Positions 34,367 through 43,543 are shown, counted from the first letter of the stretch. The stretch is 64,000 nt of DNA from Domibacillus robiginosus (GCF_000966195.1 NZ_LAHL01000003.1:62001-126000), one strand, 5' to 3'. Translations and numbers: made by a program. The notes: generated from the letters alone by a model not told the origin.

Positions 34367-35047
34367 ATGACAACGAAAATTATTATTATTGATGACCACC
34401 AGTTATTTCGCGAAGGGGTAAAACGGATTCTTGATTTTGAAGAAACGTTTGAAGTGCTTGCAGAAGGGGACGATGGAACCGAAGCACTTTCGCTCGTTGA
34501 AGAGCATAACCCGGATGTTGTCATCATGGATATTAACATGCCGGAAGTGAATGGTGTCGAAGCAACACGCAAGCTGGTTGATAAACACCCGGACACAAAA
34601 GTCATTATTTTATCGATTCACGATGATGAAAACTATGTAACCCATGCCCTGCAATCAGGTGCGCTTGGTTATCTGCTGAAAGAAATGGATGCAGAAGAGC
34701 TTGTTGAAGCAGTGAAGGTGGTTGCAGACGGAGGATCTTATCTGCATCCGCGTGTAACCCATAATTTAATTGCGGATTACCGCCGCCTTTCATCCGATGA
34801 CGGAAAAGGAAAAGGATTCCAGCAAACAGAAGTGGTGCGTCCGCTTCACCTGCTGACACGCCGCGAGTGTGAAGTGCTTCAGCTTTTAGCGGATGGAAAA
34901 AGCAACCGCGGCATTGGAGAAGCACTGTATATCAGTGAAAAAACGGTTAAAAACCATGTAAGTAATATCCTGCAAAAAATGAATGTAAACGACCGTACAC
35001 AAGCTGTTGTAACAGCCATCAAAAAAGGCTGGGTGGAAGTGCGCTAA
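34367..35047 (+). CDS. degU: Response regulator DegU
   Basis: A 226-aa NarL/LuxR-type regulator. Receiver domain with IIIDDHQLF, phosphorylation site Asp55 ([10 protein letters not shown]) and Lys in YLLKEMD; C-terminal HTH ([35 protein letters not shown]). Second gene of the degSU operon. In B. subtilis DegU~P activates secreted-enzyme genes and represses motility, and unphosphorylated DegU promotes competence; both gene sets are encoded nearby. ATG follows GAGGAGG. A terminator comes directly after. Confidence 0.95.
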   Translation: MTTKIIIIDDHQLFREGVKRILDFEETFEVLAEGDDGTEALSLVEEHNPDVVIMDINMPEVNGVEATRKLVDKHPDTKVIILSIHDDENYVTHALQSGALGYLLKEMDAEELVEAVKVVADGGSYLHPRVTHNLIADYRRLSSDDGKGKGFQQTEVVRPLHLLTRRECEVLQLLADGKSNRGIGEALYISEKTVKNHVSNILQKMNVNDRTQAVVTAIKKGWVEVR

Positions 35048-35077
35048 AAGAGTCCCTTTTATGGGGCTTTTTTTTGT
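35048..35077 (+). terminator. Terminator of degSU
   Basis: AGTCCC..GGGGCT hairpin followed by T8. Confidence 0.75.
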
Positions 35078-35182
35078 AGAAAAGAGCTGTTAAAAGGAGG
35101 AAGACTTTTATTTCTTTGGGCAGCAGGCCACTCACCACCGCTTCTTTTGTTGCATACACTACAAGCGAAAGGAGCGATGAAG

Positions 35183-35377
35183 ATGAGTCCGTTCAACGTG
35201 CGCCCGCCCTACTATCCTTATCCGCCGTATCCGCCGTATTATCAGCCTCCTTATTATGGCTATGGCTACGGCTATGGCGGCTACCAGAATCCATTTTTAG
35301 GAGGATTTTTCGGTGGTTTAACAGGAAGCCTGCTGACGCCGATTTTCTACGGTCGTCCGCCCTTTAGACGCTATTAA
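35183..35377 (+). CDS. Small Pro/Tyr/Gly-rich protein, spore-coat-like
   Basis: A 64-aa protein starting MSPFNVRPPYYPYPPYPPYY, followed by a YGYGYGYGG run and a short hydrophobic Gly-rich part (FLGGFFGGLTGSLLTPI). Start ATG 35183 lies eight bases after AAAGGAG; in-frame ATGs upstream are too close to the site. The composition resembles small tyrosine-rich coat or crust proteins of Bacillaceae, whose tyrosines can be crosslinked. Function is inferred from composition alone. Confidence 0.55.
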   Translation: MSPFNVRPPYYPYPPYPPYYQPPYYGYGYGYGGYQNPFLGGFFGGLTGSLLTPIFYGRPPFRRY

Positions 35378-35384
35378 TGAAAAA

Positions 35385-35413
35385 ACGGTCTGCGCTGGTT
35401 GAGTGCGGGCCTT
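35385..35413 (+). terminator. Terminator of the small coat-like gene
   Basis: GGTCTGCGCT / AGTGCGGGCC, paired with several G-U pairs, then T6. Confidence 0.6.
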
Positions 35414-35445
35414 TTTTCTTTTACAATAAGAATAAAAAGCGGTAT

Positions 35446-35464
35446 GTGCGGCGTCCTGCCGCAC
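35446..35464 (-). repeat. CAGGACG-loop hairpin on the minus strand
   Basis: Read on the minus strand: GTGCGG-CAGGACG-CCGCAC. It has the same heptamer loop as hairpins at 16453-16586 and 29917, on a different stem, and the same CGCTTTTT-type flank as the tagO copy. Confidence 0.6.
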
Positions 35465-35501
35465 CATTTTTGGACAAGCCCTGGAAGGACGTGCAGAAAC
35501 G

Positions 35502-36056
35502 GTGAACAATAAATGGACAGCGGCTCTTGTTTTAGCCGGTGCATTGCTGGCTGGCTGCGGTGAGGAAAAAGAGCAAGCCGCCCATTCAACAGCGGATGGT
35601 GAAGCGGGCCGCGCGGAGCAGGAGACGCACAGTGCCGGGACAAGCGATGAAAGTGCAGCAGTAAGAGCACCTATTGAAGAAGCAGAAGGTATACCCGGCG
35701 AAGAAAAAAAGGCGATTCTTGCTGTGCTGAATGAGCAAATTCAGTCGTTTAACAATAAGGATCTTGCCCGATATATGGCCACTATTTCGGAAACCCCGAA
35801 GTCATTTGATTACGACGAAGAAAAAGCGTACGTGGAAAAAGTGTTTCAAACATTTGACGCCGTCATGGAGCCTGAGAATATAACCATTATTCAGTACGAT
35901 AAATCAGCACAAACTGCCAATGTATTTATGAATATGAAATCAACGTCGAAGGATATTGCTACAGGCAAACAAGTTCAGCAGACCACACGCCAGATCATGG
36001 TGTTTCAAAAAGAGGAGAGCGGCTGGAAGCAAGTTTCCCTTTTTGCCATGGAATGA
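35502..36056 (+). CDS. Lipoprotein with NTF2-like domain
   Basis: A 184-aa secreted lipoprotein. GTG start at 35502; signal peptide with lipobox LLAGCG (Cys20). A low-complexity acidic linker (to ~residue 70) is followed by an NTF2/SnoaL-like alpha+beta domain (ILAVLNEQIQSFNNKDLARYM, ending WKQVSLFAME). Similar domains bind small ligands or act in envelope stress; function unknown. The ribosome binding site (GGAAGGA) is further from the GTG than usual, so the exact start is uncertain. It lies 29 bp upstream of luxS. Confidence 0.7.
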   Translation: MNNKWTAALVLAGALLAGCGEEKEQAAHSTADGEAGRAEQETHSAGTSDESAAVRAPIEEAEGIPGEEKKAILAVLNEQIQSFNNKDLARYMATISETPKSFDYDEEKAYVEKVFQTFDAVMEPENITIIQYDKSAQTANVFMNMKSTSKDIATGKQVQQTTRQIMVFQKEESGWKQVSLFAME

Positions 36057-36085
36057 TATAGTAAAAAGAAAAGAGGTTTTTAAAC

Positions 36086-36553
36086 ATGACAAAAGAAATG
36101 AACGTAGAAAGCTTTAATTTGGACCACACAAAAGTAAAAGCGCCTTATGTCCGTCTTGCCGGTATCAAGGAAGGGCAAAACGGAGATAAAATTTTAAAAT
36201 ATGATGTTCGCTTCTGCCAGCCGAACAAAGAGCATATGGACATGCCGGCTCTTCATTCACTAGAGCATATGATGGCAGAATTCAGCCGTAACCATTCGGA
36301 TAAAATTGTAGATATTAGCCCAATGGGATGCCAGACGGGCTACTATATTGCGGTTATTAATCACGAAGATTACGAAGATATTTTAAACATCCTTGAAAAA
36401 ACGTTACAGGACGTATTAGAAGCAACTGAAGTACCGGCCTGCAATGAAGTACAATGCGGATGGGCAGCAAGCCACAGCTTAGAAGGCGCGAAAGAAATCG
36501 CCCGCGACATGCTTGCCAAGCGCCAGGAATGGACAGAAGTATTTGCCGGGTAA
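36086..36553 (+). CDS. luxS: S-ribosylhomocysteine lyase LuxS
   Basis: A 155-aa iron-dependent enzyme of the activated methyl cycle that splits S-ribosylhomocysteine to homocysteine and the AI-2 precursor. Metal ligands are seen in [10 protein letters not shown] (HxxxH) and MGCQTGYY (active-site Cys nearby); the N-terminus [16 protein letters not shown] is typical. ATG 36086 follows AAGAGG. Its own terminator follows. Confidence 0.96.
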   Translation: MTKEMNVESFNLDHTKVKAPYVRLAGIKEGQNGDKILKYDVRFCQPNKEHMDMPALHSLEHMMAEFSRNHSDKIVDISPMGCQTGYYIAVINHEDYEDILNILEKTLQDVLEATEVPACNEVQCGWAASHSLEGAKEIARDMLAKRQEWTEVFAG

Positions 36554-36567
36554 GCCGTGTGCTGACA

Positions 36568-36604
36568 AGCGGATAAAAGGAATGGCCTTTTATCCGCTTT
36601 TTAT
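36568..36604 (+). terminator. Terminator of luxS
   Basis: AAGCGGATAAAAGG and complement, four-base loop, T5. Confidence 0.9.
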
Positions 36605-36706
36605 TTTGGATTGATTCTCTCAAAACGAGCCGATATCTGTGTCCATCAAGAGGATAATCAATGACATCAAGAAAAAGAACCCCATTTTTTATGAGGAGGT
36701 TTTTGA

Positions 36707-38530
36707 ATGGTGAATGAAACAGTCAAGCGACATGTATGGCAGCGGTTTGTAAGAGAAGGTGTGCTCGATGCGGCACGCCTGCAAAAGCGGATTGAAGAAT
36801 CGTGGTATATGTGCCAGAAAAATGGCGTAAATCCATACGACGGTAAAGGAAAAGAGATTTTAACACCGGACCAGCTTCGCATCCGCCTTGAAAAAAATGA
36901 CCGGCTGGCCTCGATTGCAGCGCCACTGATGAACAGGGTCATCGCCTCTATCCATCAAGCCAATACGATGATCCTATTGACCGACAATGAAGGATATATT
37001 TTAGCTACAAGGGGACCGGATCCGGCTTTAAAGCAGGCTTCCAAAATTAATTTTGTAGAAGGATCGAGGTGGACAGAAGATGTGGTCGGCACAAATGCAG
37101 TTGGAACCGCTCTCAGAACAGGAGAGGCGATCACCGTGGTTGGCACCGAGCACTATTCAGTCGCTTCCCAGCTCTTTTCCTGTTCAGCGGCGCCTATTCA
37201 CGCATCAGACGGCACGCTGTTAGGCGTACTCGATATAACAAGTTCAGTAGAAGATTCCCGCCATGAACATATGCTGGCTGCTGTTTGTGCCGCTGCTTTT
37301 GCCATTGAGCAGCAGTGGGCGGCAATGGAGAAAATGGATGAGCAGGCGCTCGTGATGACGGCTTCTTTTTATCGCCAGCATTCCGCGGCCATAGCGGCGG
37401 TTTCTGCATCCGGTCTTGTCGTCTGGATGAATGACAGGATGAAGGAAAAGTGCCAGACGGCTGTTCCTTTTCCATTGTATGAACTGCCAGAAACGGTCTG
37501 GGTACAGGATGTGATGCGGGATGTATTTAACGAATCGCGTTCTTATCAAATCGGCCGTTTAGTTCAGTTTTCCTCGTCCAAAAAATCGCCGGCTGTTTCA
37601 GGCTGGACGGACACCTTTCATTATAGAGGAGTCATTGGCACATCAGCGTCCTTTCAGCATGTTTTGTGGCAGGCAGAACGGGTGGCCCAAACCGATGCGG
37701 CTGTACATATTCACGGGGAAACAGGGACTGGAAAAGAAATTTTAGCCCGGGCTATTCATGAAAACAGCGGCCGTCAAAACGGGCCGTTTATCGCGGTTAA
37801 CTGCGGGGCCATTCCAGCGTCATTGATGGAAAGCGAGCTGTTCGGCTATGAAGGCGGTGCTTTTACAGGGGCGAGCCGGAGCGGCTATCAGGGGAAAATC
37901 CGTGATGCAGATGGAGGCACGCTTTTTTTAGATGAAATTGGCGATATTTCAGAGCAGATGCAAATTTCACTGCTGCGTGTGCTGCAGGAGCAGGAAGTGA
38001 TGCCTGTCGGCGCATCCAAGCCAGTTCCGGTCAATGTTCGGATCGTTACAGCCACCCATCGTAATTTAATTGAGCTGGTGAACAAGGGAGGGCTGCGAGA
38101 AGATCTTTTTTACCGGATTTATGTGTTTCCGATCGCGTTGCCGCCGCTGCGCCAGCGGCTTTGTGACATGAAGCTGTTTATCCAGGATTATCAAAAAAGG
38201 ATGCATTGGAACGGCACAGTTCCGGAGTCTCTTATTGATGTTTTTAAGCAGCACTCATTTCCAGGTAATTTCCGTGAATTGTTTAATATATTAGACCGCA
38301 TCCGTATTTTGTATGGTGATCATGTACCAGCAGAGTTATCGCCGGCAGACGTAATGATCTCACTTGAGACAACGGATGGAACAGAATGGTCGAGCCGCCA
38401 GGAAATCGAGCGGGAAGAATTGTTGCAGGCATTAAAGAGGGCAAAAGGTCATGCTCCAACCGCGGCGAACGAGCTCGGTATACCACGCAGCACTTTTTAC
38501 CGGAAGCTGAAACAATATGGGATCAATTGA
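36707..38530 (+). CDS. acoR: Sigma-54-dependent activator AcoR
   Basis: A 607-aa enhancer-binding protein. N-terminal GAF-type sensory region (to ~300), central AAA+ domain with Walker A GETGTGKE, the sigma-54 contact loop GAFTGA and Walker B GGTLFLDEI, and a C-terminal Fis-type HTH (ANELGIPRSTFYRKLKQYG). It activates the acoABC promoter at 38604, which has the -24/-12 form. In B. subtilis AcoR senses acetoin and acoR lies after acoABCL; here it precedes the structural genes. ATG 36707 follows GAGGAGG. Confidence 0.92.
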   Translation: MVNETVKRHVWQRFVREGVLDAARLQKRIEESWYMCQKNGVNPYDGKGKEILTPDQLRIRLEKNDRLASIAAPLMNRVIASIHQANTMILLTDNEGYILATRGPDPALKQASKINFVEGSRWTEDVVGTNAVGTALRTGEAITVVGTEHYSVASQLFSCSAAPIHASDGTLLGVLDITSSVEDSRHEHMLAAVCAAAFAIEQQWAAMEKMDEQALVMTASFYRQHSAAIAAVSASGLVVWMNDRMKEKCQTAVPFPLYELPETVWVQDVMRDVFNESRSYQIGRLVQFSSSKKSPAVSGWTDTFHYRGVIGTSASFQHVLWQAERVAQTDAAVHIHGETGTGKEILARAIHENSGRQNGPFIAVNCGAIPASLMESELFGYEGGAFTGASRSGYQGKIRDADGGTLFLDEIGDISEQMQISLLRVLQEQEVMPVGASKPVPVNVRIVTATHRNLIELVNKGGLREDLFYRIYVFPIALPPLRQRLCDMKLFIQDYQKRMHWNGTVPESLIDVFKQHSFPGNFRELFNILDRIRILYGDHVPAELSPADVMISLETTDGTEWSSRQEIEREELLQALKRAKGHAPTAANELGIPRSTFYRKLKQYGIN

Positions 38531-38603
38531 GACGAGCCGGGACAACAGTGGGAAAAATGGTCTCGTTATCGAGAAAGAGCGCGCTGCTTCGGTATCCCCA
38601 GGC

Positions 38604-38620
38604 TGGCATGGTGCTTGCAT
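38604..38620 (+). promoter_or_regulatory. Sigma-54 (SigL) promoter of acoABC
   Basis: TGGCAT, five bases, TTGCAT. The GG and GC doublets are 12 bp apart, as required for -24/-12 promoters. An upstream imperfect inverted repeat (GAGAC..GTCTC, 38529-38566) may hold the AcoR-binding site. Confidence 0.85.
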
Positions 38621-38629
38621 AAAGAAATT

Positions 38630-38643
38630 TGAAAGCGTTTTCT
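38630..38643 (+). promoter_or_regulatory. cre-like CcpA site at the aco start
   Basis: TGAAAGCGTTTTCT matches 13 of 14 positions of TGWAANCGNTNWCA. It overlaps the expected transcription start, which fits catabolite repression of acetoin use. Confidence 0.65.
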
Positions 38644-38675
38644 ATTTCATTTATCAATGAAAGGGAGAGGGTACC

Positions 38676-39689
38676 ATGTCACAAACGCAAACGAACCAAA
38701 CAACCATTTCTAAAGAGGAAGCTACCTGGATGTTTCAAAAAATGCTTGAAATACGGCACTTTGAGGACCGGGTTCACGACATTTTCGGAACCGGCATCCT
38801 GCCTGGCTTTGTTCATTTGTATGCAGGAGAAGAAGCAATTGCGGTCGGTCTCTGCGCTCATCTCGATGATAAAGACTACATTACAAGCACACACCGCGGG
38901 CACGGGCACTGTATTGCCAAAGGCTGTGACTTGAACGGTATGATGGCTGAGATTTATGGAAGGGCAACCGGGCTTTGTAAAGGCAAGGGTGGTTCTATGC
39001 ATATTGCTGACGTGGAAAAAGGAATGCTCGGGGCCAATGGAATCGTTGGAGGCGGCTTTCCGCTGGCCGTTGGAGCGGGCTTAACACATAAATTGAAAAA
39101 AACAGGCGGCGTCGCTGTATGCTTTTTCGGAGATGGAGCCAATAACCATGGCACATTCCATGAAGGCATCAACATGGCGGCGATCTGGAATTTACCGGTT
39201 ATTTTTGTGGCGGAAAACAATGGGTTTGGTGAAGCAACGCCGTTCCATTACGCATCCAGCTGTAAATCCATTGCCGACCGGGCAGCGGGCTACAGTATTC
39301 CAGGCGAGACGGTCGATGGAAAAGATGTGATGGCAGTGCATGAAGCTGCAAAACGCGCTGTTGAACGGGCCCGCAATGGTGAAGGACCGACATTGATTGA
39401 ATGTGTGACATATCGAAACTACGGCCATTTTGAAGGTGATGCACAAACGTATAAAGGAGAAGAAAAAGTAAAGCATCTGGATGACCTCGATGCGATCAAA
39501 CAATTTTACACGTACTTAACTGAGCAGGACATTATGACCGAAGCGGAGCTTGACCAAATGGATGCTGATGTGCGGAGCGCGGTGGACCGTGCAGTCGAGT
39601 TTGCGGAAACGAGCCCGTATCCACTGCCGGAACAGCTCATGGAGGATGTGTACGTGTCATATAAAACGGATGGAGGTGCCACGCAATGA
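38676..39689 (+). CDS. acoA: Acetoin dehydrogenase E1 alpha subunit
   Basis: A 337-aa thiamine-diphosphate-dependent E1 alpha subunit: HRGHGHCIAKG, the TPP motif GDGANNHGTFHEGINMAA..NN near residue 155, and the phosphorylation-loop-like region YRNYGHFEGD. With AcoB it oxidatively cleaves acetoin to acetaldehyde and acetyl-CoA. ATG 38676 follows AAAGGGAGAGG. The gene follows acoR and the -24/-12 promoter, which sets it apart from pyruvate dehydrogenase paralogues. Confidence 0.9.
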   Translation: MSQTQTNQTTISKEEATWMFQKMLEIRHFEDRVHDIFGTGILPGFVHLYAGEEAIAVGLCAHLDDKDYITSTHRGHGHCIAKGCDLNGMMAEIYGRATGLCKGKGGSMHIADVEKGMLGANGIVGGGFPLAVGAGLTHKLKKTGGVAVCFFGDGANNHGTFHEGINMAAIWNLPVIFVAENNGFGEATPFHYASSCKSIADRAAGYSIPGETVDGKDVMAVHEAAKRAVERARNGEGPTLIECVTYRNYGHFEGDAQTYKGEEKVKHLDDLDAIKQFYTYLTEQDIMTEAELDQMDADVRSAVDRAVEFAETSPYPLPEQLMEDVYVSYKTDGGATQ

Positions 39690-40714
39690 CGCGTCAATTA
39701 ACTTTTTCCCAGGCAGTCAACGAAGCAATGGCTATTTCGATGAGAGAAGATGCGGACGTTATTTTGCTCGGTGAGGACGTAGCCGGAGGGGCGGCGGTTG
39801 ACCACCTGCAGGATGAAGAAGCATGGGGCGGCGTAATGGGCGTAACGAAAGGACTTGTGCAGGAATTTGGCCGGGACCGGATTATTGACACACCCATTGC
39901 GGAAGCAGGCTACGTCGGTGCAGCGGTAACCGCAGCCGCTACAGGAATGCGTCCGATTGCGGAGCTGATGTTCAATGATTTTATCGGCAGCTGCTTAGAT
40001 GAAGTCATGAACCAGGGAGCCAAGCTGCGCTACATGTTTGGCGGAAAAGCAAAAGTGCCGCTCACGATCCGGACGATGCACGGGGCCGGCTTCCGTGCCG
40101 CGGCCCAGCATTCTCAAAGCCTGTACTCGTTCTTTACACACATTCCAGGCATCAAAGTCGTCATTCCATCCACTCCATATGACGCGAAAGGGCTCCTGCT
40201 CGAGTCGATTTTTGATGATGATCTGGTTGTTTTCTTTGAAGACAAAACGCTTTACACAATGAAGGGTGAGGTGCCGGAAGGATCATATCGTATTCCGTTC
40301 GGAAAAGCGGATATCAAACGGAGCGGTGAAGACGTGACCATTGTGGCGATCGGAAAAATGGTACACACGGCCTTAAAAGCAGCGGGTGAGCTGTCCAAGA
40401 ACGGGCTGGAGGCTGAAATTATCGATCCGCGTACACTGTCGCCGCTTGATGAGGATACGATCTTATCGTCAGTGGAAAAAACAGGACGTCTCATTGTAGT
40501 CGATGAAGCAAATCCACGCTGCAGTGCTGCAACAGACATCGCTGCTCTTGTCGCTGACAAAGGCTTCGACTATTTAGATGCGCCGATCAAAATGGTGACG
40601 GCACCGCACACACCGGTTCCGTTTGCTCCGTCACTCGAAGATCTGTATTTGCCAACACCGGATAAAATCATTAAAGCTGTTGAGGAAATGACCGGCAGCG
40701 AATTGGTGATATAA
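39686..40714 (+). CDS. acoB: Acetoin dehydrogenase E1 beta subunit
   Basis: A 342-aa transketolase-like E1 beta: LLGEDVAGGAAVDHL, DTPIAEAGYVGAAVTAA, HGAGFRAAAQHSQS and EIIDPRTLSPLDEDTI. Its ATG overlaps the acoA stop (ATGA at 39686-39689), so the two subunits are translationally coupled. Confidence 0.92.
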   Translation: MTRQLTFSQAVNEAMAISMREDADVILLGEDVAGGAAVDHLQDEEAWGGVMGVTKGLVQEFGRDRIIDTPIAEAGYVGAAVTAAATGMRPIAELMFNDFIGSCLDEVMNQGAKLRYMFGGKAKVPLTIRTMHGAGFRAAAQHSQSLYSFFTHIPGIKVVIPSTPYDAKGLLLESIFDDDLVVFFEDKTLYTMKGEVPEGSYRIPFGKADIKRSGEDVTIVAIGKMVHTALKAAGELSKNGLEAEIIDPRTLSPLDEDTILSSVEKTGRLIVVDEANPRCSAATDIAALVADKGFDYLDAPIKMVTAPHTPVPFAPSLEDLYLPTPDKIIKAVEEMTGSELVI

Positions 40715-40728
40715 AGGGGGAATAGCCG

Positions 40729-41997
40729 ATGGCTGTAAAGTTGATTATGCCAAAGCTTGGTATGGGGATGGAGGAAGGAACGGTCGTTGAGTGGCTGAAG
40801 CAGGAGGGAGAAGAAGTAAAAAAAGGGGATTCGGTCGCCGTAATCAGCTCGGATAAAATTGAAAAAGATGTGGAAGCGCCGGCAGATGGAGTACTGCTGA
40901 AAATCCAGGCGGCTTCAGATGAAATCGTTAAAGTCGGAGAAGCGATTGGATTTGTCGGGGAAGCCGGAGAAGAAACGGAGGCCATACATGCACCCCAGCC
41001 CGAACTTCACCAGGAAGCACCAGAGATACCGATGGAAATACCGGCTTCGATTGAGCAAACAACGGAGCCGTTTACCGCGAAGGCAGAGAAAAATGGCGGT
41101 AGAATACGTGTTTCACCGGCTGCGCGCAAGCTCGCTAAAGAACATGATCTGGATATAACCGGCATCCCGGGAACAGGGCCAAATGGAAGGATTACCCGGT
41201 CCGATGTGGAGCGCCATTTGCACCATCCAGCGCAGCCAGCCGCAGCTTCCCAGCCGGTTTCGGTCCCGGCTCCGGAAGCGGACGTGGAACCGATGGCTTC
41301 CCGTTCTTCTGCAGCAGGCAAGCCCATTGCCGGTATGCGCAAAGTGATCGCCGAGCGCATGTTTAACAGCCTGCAGACAACCGCCCAGCTGACGATTACG
41401 ATGCGGGCAGACGTAACGGATTTGATGACGATTCGAAAGCAAATGAATGAGTCACTGGCAGAGGAAGGTATTCAATTCACGCTGACCGACTTTGTTGCCA
41501 GAGCAGTTATTGCATCGCTGAAAAAACATCCGGAGATGAATGCTACGCTTGAGAATAACCGGCTTGCCCTGCATGACCGTGTTCATCTCGGTGTGGCGGT
41601 CGCACTGGATGGCGGCTTGATGGTGCCGGTGATCAATGATGCATGCCGCCTGTCGATGAGAGGCTTATCCGAGCGGATTCGGTCCAATGCAGAGGATGTG
41701 AGAAGCGGCCGCGTCCAGGCAGAAAAGCTGAAAGGCTCAACGTTTACGATTACCAATCTTGGAAACTACGATGTAGAATATTTTACACCGGTGCTAAATC
41801 CGCCGGAAATCGGGATTCTCGGCCTTGGTCGTGCTATGGCAGAAGCCGTCTTTATAGGGGATGATTTGCAAAAGCGAACCATTCAGCCGCTCAGCTTAAC
41901 CTTTGATCACCGTGCTATTGACGGTTCCCCAGCGGCCGCTTTCCTGCAGACATTAAAAGGAATGCTTGAACAGCCTTACAGGATGCTTGCGGAATAA
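40729..41997 (+). CDS. acoC: Acetoin dehydrogenase E2 (dihydrolipoamide acetyltransferase)
   Basis: A 422-aa E2: N-terminal lipoyl domain with the lipoylated lysine in SSDKIEKDVEAP (~43), a linker, a peripheral subunit-binding domain (RVSPAARKLAKEHDLDITGI, ~120-160) and a catalytic domain ending DHRAIDGSPAAAFL (HxxxDG). It transfers the acetyl group to CoA. No acoL (E3) follows; the operon ends at a terminator, so E3 must be supplied from another complex. ATG 40729 follows AAAGGGGG. Confidence 0.92.
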   Translation: MAVKLIMPKLGMGMEEGTVVEWLKQEGEEVKKGDSVAVISSDKIEKDVEAPADGVLLKIQAASDEIVKVGEAIGFVGEAGEETEAIHAPQPELHQEAPEIPMEIPASIEQTTEPFTAKAEKNGGRIRVSPAARKLAKEHDLDITGIPGTGPNGRITRSDVERHLHHPAQPAAASQPVSVPAPEADVEPMASRSSAAGKPIAGMRKVIAERMFNSLQTTAQLTITMRADVTDLMTIRKQMNESLAEEGIQFTLTDFVARAVIASLKKHPEMNATLENNRLALHDRVHLGVAVALDGGLMVPVINDACRLSMRGLSERIRSNAEDVRSGRVQAEKLKGSTFTITNLGNYDVEYFTPVLNPPEIGILGLGRAMAEAVFIGDDLQKRTIQPLSLTFDHRAIDGSPAAAFLQTLKGMLEQPYRMLAE

Positions 41998-42058
41998 CCG
42001 GGAACAATCAAGGCCTGTTTGACGGCTCACTAGTCCAATAAAAGAGATGATAAAACGT

Positions 42059-42091
42059 AAAATCCCTGCTTCGGGAAGAAGCAGGGGTTTT
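42059..42091 (+). terminator. Terminator of acoABC, left copy flanking element E
   Basis: Stem CCCTGCTTC / GAAGCAGGG with a five-base loop, flanked by AAAAT and TTTT. A second copy (29 of 33 bases) lies at 42644-42676. Confidence 0.85.
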
Positions 42092-42643
42092 CATTCTGTT
42101 GAAATAGAATGTTGTCCAACTACCTCATCCTCAAAATCTATATTTGTAGTGATCGTTCTTAGTCGAAGCATAGAAGAAGCGGCATTCGCGGGACTCCGCT
42201 TTCCAAGGGGCAGGCGGTGAGCTCGTCTTCACCGCTTCGCGGCAAAGCCGATCTCACCTGTCCCGCTAGTCCCTTAGGAGTCTCCGCCCCGCGCCTGCCG
42301 CTTTTGTGGGGAGGAAAGGAAGCCAGTGAAACTTAGGGTGTTTTCCTTTCTTTGCTGGAAAGAACAGAAAAATTCCTTCAGCCTCTCTGTTTTTCAGAAG
42401 CACAACGGGCGGAGGGCTGCCGGCGCAGACTTCCGCGGGACGAGCGGACAGGATGAAACAAGCAGCGCGTAGCGATGACTGGTTCATCGTTCGCCCCGCA
42501 GAAAAGCGAAGCCGTCAGTCCGCAGCCCACTGACGCTTTTTTCCAAAAGAAGAGGCTTTCTGGCAAGCTAAGAAAGAAACACGTCATATACACTTTTTGA
42601 AAAAACGAATGTCTTCTTAACCTCTTTGTTTTTCAAAACTAAG
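42092..42643 (+). mobile_element. Group II repeat element E (about 550 bp, composite)
   Basis: Left end CATTCTGTTGAAATAGAATG and right end CTTTGTTTTTCAAAACTAAG, an imperfect inverted pair shared with elements A, B and D2. The interior holds two GC-rich palindromic modules: one around 42180-42300 (CTCCGCTTTCCAAGGGGCAG to GGAGTCTCCGCCCCGCGCC) and one around 42400-42540 (GCGGAGGGCTGCCGGCG to GTCAGTCCGCAGCCC). Short frames inside are fortuitous. Located exactly between two copies of one terminator. Confidence 0.7.
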
Positions 42644-42677
42644 AAAATCCCTCCTTCAAGAAGAAGCAGGGATTTTT
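42644..42677 (-). terminator. Terminator, right copy flanking element E
   Basis: AAAATCCCTCCTTC..GAAGCAGGGATTTTT. One stem position differs from the left copy. On the minus strand it terminates the EamA gene, whose end it overlaps. Confidence 0.75.
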
Positions 42678-43543
42678 GCAGGGCGCCGTTCAATGGTAAA
42701 CAGAACGGCGGCCAGGATACAAAGAATGCCAGCTGCCTGCCAGCCTGTTAACCGGTCTCCAAAAATCAGCAGGCCGATGAAGATAGCTACAACCGGTTCA
42801 GCTGTGGCCAGGATAGCTGCCCGGCCTGACTCCATTTTGGCTAAACCGGCTGTGTAGAATATGTAAGCAAAAACTGTTGATAGGACAACTAATCCGAACA
42901 CATTCCAGAGTGCACTGAGCTTCATTAGTTGTTCTGTTTTTTGGAACAGGCTCGACATCGGCACGATAAAAACAGCAGCCATCAGCATCGCATAGGCTGT
43001 AATCGTTACCGAATGGTAGCGGTGAACAACAAACTTGCCGAAAATCGAATACAAAGCATAAAAAAATCCTGACAGCAGTCCAATGAAAATCGTTGACGTC
43101 TTCATATCGGCTTCACCGGATGGCACGAGCCCAACTGCAAGCGAACAGCCGATGACCGTAAAGAGGAGAGCCGTGATTTTTCCTCCGGTAAGTGGCTCTT
43201 TAAAAAACAAACGCGACAGCAGTACAACAAAAACCGGTCCCGTATACAGCAGGACAACGGCCAGTGAATTGGACGAGCGCTCGATAACCGTAAAAAAACA
43301 TAAATTAAACAGAGCCAGGCTGATGATGCCGCAGCCTGCAAAAACGAAGCCGTCCCGCAGACGGATTCGGAGCAGGTGCCGTTTGAAAACGAGTAAAAAA
43401 ACAAACAGGACAAGAGCAGAGCCAAGCGTCCGCAAGGCCACTACATCGATAGGTGAAAAGCCTGTCCCATAAAGACCCTGCACAAACAACCCAATCATTC
43501 CCCACAGGGAAGCGCCTGTTAAAACAAACCATACAGCTTTCAC
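42656..43543 (-). CDS. EamA (DMT) family transporter
   Basis: A 295-aa membrane protein with ten hydrophobic helices in two EamA repeats. Start GTG 43543 follows GGAGGG; a GTG at 43561 overlaps the ribosome binding site. It resembles the RhaT/EamA drug-metabolite exporters; substrate unknown. Its last 22 bases overlap the terminator copy of element E, so the repeat insertion lies right at its 3' end. Confidence 0.8.
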   Translation of the reverse strand: MKAVWFVLTGASLWGMIGLFVQGLYGTGFSPIDVVALRTLGSALVLFVFLLVFKRHLLRIRLRDGFVFAGCGIISLALFNLCFFTVIERSSNSLAVVLLYTGPVFVVLLSRLFFKEPLTGGKITALLFTVIGCSLAVGLVPSGEADMKTSTIFIGLLSGFFYALYSIFGKFVVHRYHSVTITAYAMLMAAVFIVPMSSLFQKTEQLMKLSALWNVFGLVVLSTVFAYIFYTAGLAKMESGRAAILATAEPVVAIFIGLLIFGDRLTGWQAAGILCILAAVLFTIERRPAKIPASS

